From: Ginsengibacter sp963792025 | Lineage (GTDB): Bacteria; Bacteroidota; Bacteroidia; Chitinophagales; Chitinophagaceae | Direction: 5' to 3' | Length of the DNA stretch: 64,000 nt | Assembly: GCA_963792025.1 (NCBI GenBank) | Contig: CAWBUS010000004.1 | Span: 531,990-595,989 of the forward strand | Shown: positions 63,583 through 64,000 of the stretch, in pieces | Numbering within the stretch: the first letter of the stretch is position 1 | How the letters are laid out: each line of letters starts with the position of its first letter | Made by a program: the position numbers and the translations under genes | The notes under the pieces: generated by a model | What the model was told of the DNA's origin: nothing | The model's input: only the letters and a program-made list of their open reading frames with translations | Databases searched by the model: none

Positions 63583-64000
63583 ATGAACATCAAAAATTAC
63601 ACCTCCTCAATCGAAGCAAGCCGTTCCATGGCCCGGATTGAAGAACTGCTAGTAGAAATCGGCGCAACAAACGTCAATAAACAATACGCAGATAAAGTTT
63701 GCACCGGCATAACATTTTTGTTATTCGATTCCCAACTGCAGCAAACACTTGCCTTTCATTTAAAAGCCCAGGTAGAAGAATGTTTTACAGTATTATGGAA
63801 AGATGTAAAACGGCCCCAGGCAAACACAAAAACAACATTGCAACAACAAGCCAACAAAACAGCCTGGAAGATCCTTTCCGACTGGACCGAAATTCAATGC
63901 AGCATGATTTTGCTTGGCCAGGCCAAACCATTACAAATGTTTCTCCCTTTCGTCTACGACATGAAATCCAACGAAACATTTTTTGATAAAGTAAGTAATG
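63583..64000 (+). CDS. Mobile-element hypothetical protein, 3'-truncated by window edge
   Basis: 139 residues from ATG 63583 and still open at the window end. The sequence (TSSIEASRSMARIEELLVEI, later VKRPQANTKTTLQQQANKTA and WKILSDWTEIQCSMILLGQA) resembles a hypothetical protein seen repeatedly in Bacteroidota integrative elements and phages. No catalytic motif is known. Codon use matches the neighbours. The final length is unknown. Confidence 0.7.
   Translation, partial: MNIKNYTSSIEASRSMARIEELLVEIGATNVNKQYADKVCTGITFLLFDSQLQQTLAFHLKAQVEECFTVLWKDVKRPQANTKTTLQQQANKTAWKILSDWTEIQCSMILLGQAKPLQMFLPFVYDMKSNETFFDKVSN

Noticed and set aside
1..64000. CRISPR array, rRNA and tRNA genes
   Set aside because: No spaced identical repeats, rRNA segments or cloverleaf sequences were noticed; only the tRNA-like ends of ssrA were found.

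Overview
The window is an A+T-rich stretch of a Bacteroidota chromosome, most likely from the Chitinophagaceae or a close relative. This rests on TAnnTTTG-type promoter boxes, many lipoproteins and signal peptides ending in A-Q, an arginine operon with the Bacteroidota-type acyl-ornithine carbamoyltransferase, a 9-codon tmRNA tag ending in AMAA, and an RteC-type regulator beside an integrase. No rRNA, tRNA or CRISPR array was seen; the only classical RNA gene recognised is ssrA (tmRNA).

Layout. 0-0.5 kb: end of a urease operon on the minus strand (ureA and the start of ureB). 0.6-5 kb: an SDR oxidoreductase, a DUF885 lipoprotein, a TfoX-N protein and a DUF819 membrane protein. 5-9.4 kb: a carbohydrate cluster (TIM-barrel sugar isomerase-like lipoprotein, GH30, GH5-CBM6) behind a structured leader. 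9.4-14.2 kb: a minus-strand operon for trans-4-hydroxy-L-proline catabolism (lyase/deaminase, semialdehyde dehydrogenase, epimerase, FAD oxidase). 14.4-39.5 kb: mostly single housekeeping and envelope genes, including an S9 peptidase, CvfB, a 1270-residue AsmA-like protein, a DUF2961 protein, an RmuC-like coiled-coil protein, a cytochrome c/FG-GAP protein, a GAF protein and an S41 protease. 39.6-43.7 kb: Nudix hydrolase, YciI-like protein, the tRNA-modifying MtaB, a DUF4258 protein and a GH3-type adenylating enzyme. 43.7-52.5 kb: one arginine operon in the order GNAT-argG-argC-argD-argF'-argB-argE-argH. 52.5-57.1 kb: dxr, rseP and a membrane-anchored MutS-like ATPase. 57.2 kb: ssrA. From 57.6 kb to the window end: a mobile element integrated at ssrA, with a tyrosine recombinase, an RteC-like regulator, an orphan RNA-polymerase alpha-CTD-like protein, an excisionase-like HTH protein, and an initiator plus DnaC-like loader replication module.

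The most interesting new signal lies ahead of the arginine operon. A good promoter is followed by a roughly 200-nt leader holding a 21-codon ORF with four arginine codons, two of them adjacent. Its stop codon sits in one arm of an 8-bp hairpin, and the surrounding sequence can form competing stems. This looks like an arginine-sensing attenuator.

Caution on sequence quality: eight genes (DUF885, TfoX-N, aldehyde dehydrogenase, argD, rseP, MutS-like, and two genes of the mobile element) carry one or more single-base indels that interrupt otherwise well-conserved proteins. Most are +1 insertions. The pattern looks more like consensus error in the assembly than biological decay, so these genes are annotated as broken spans that can be rebuilt.
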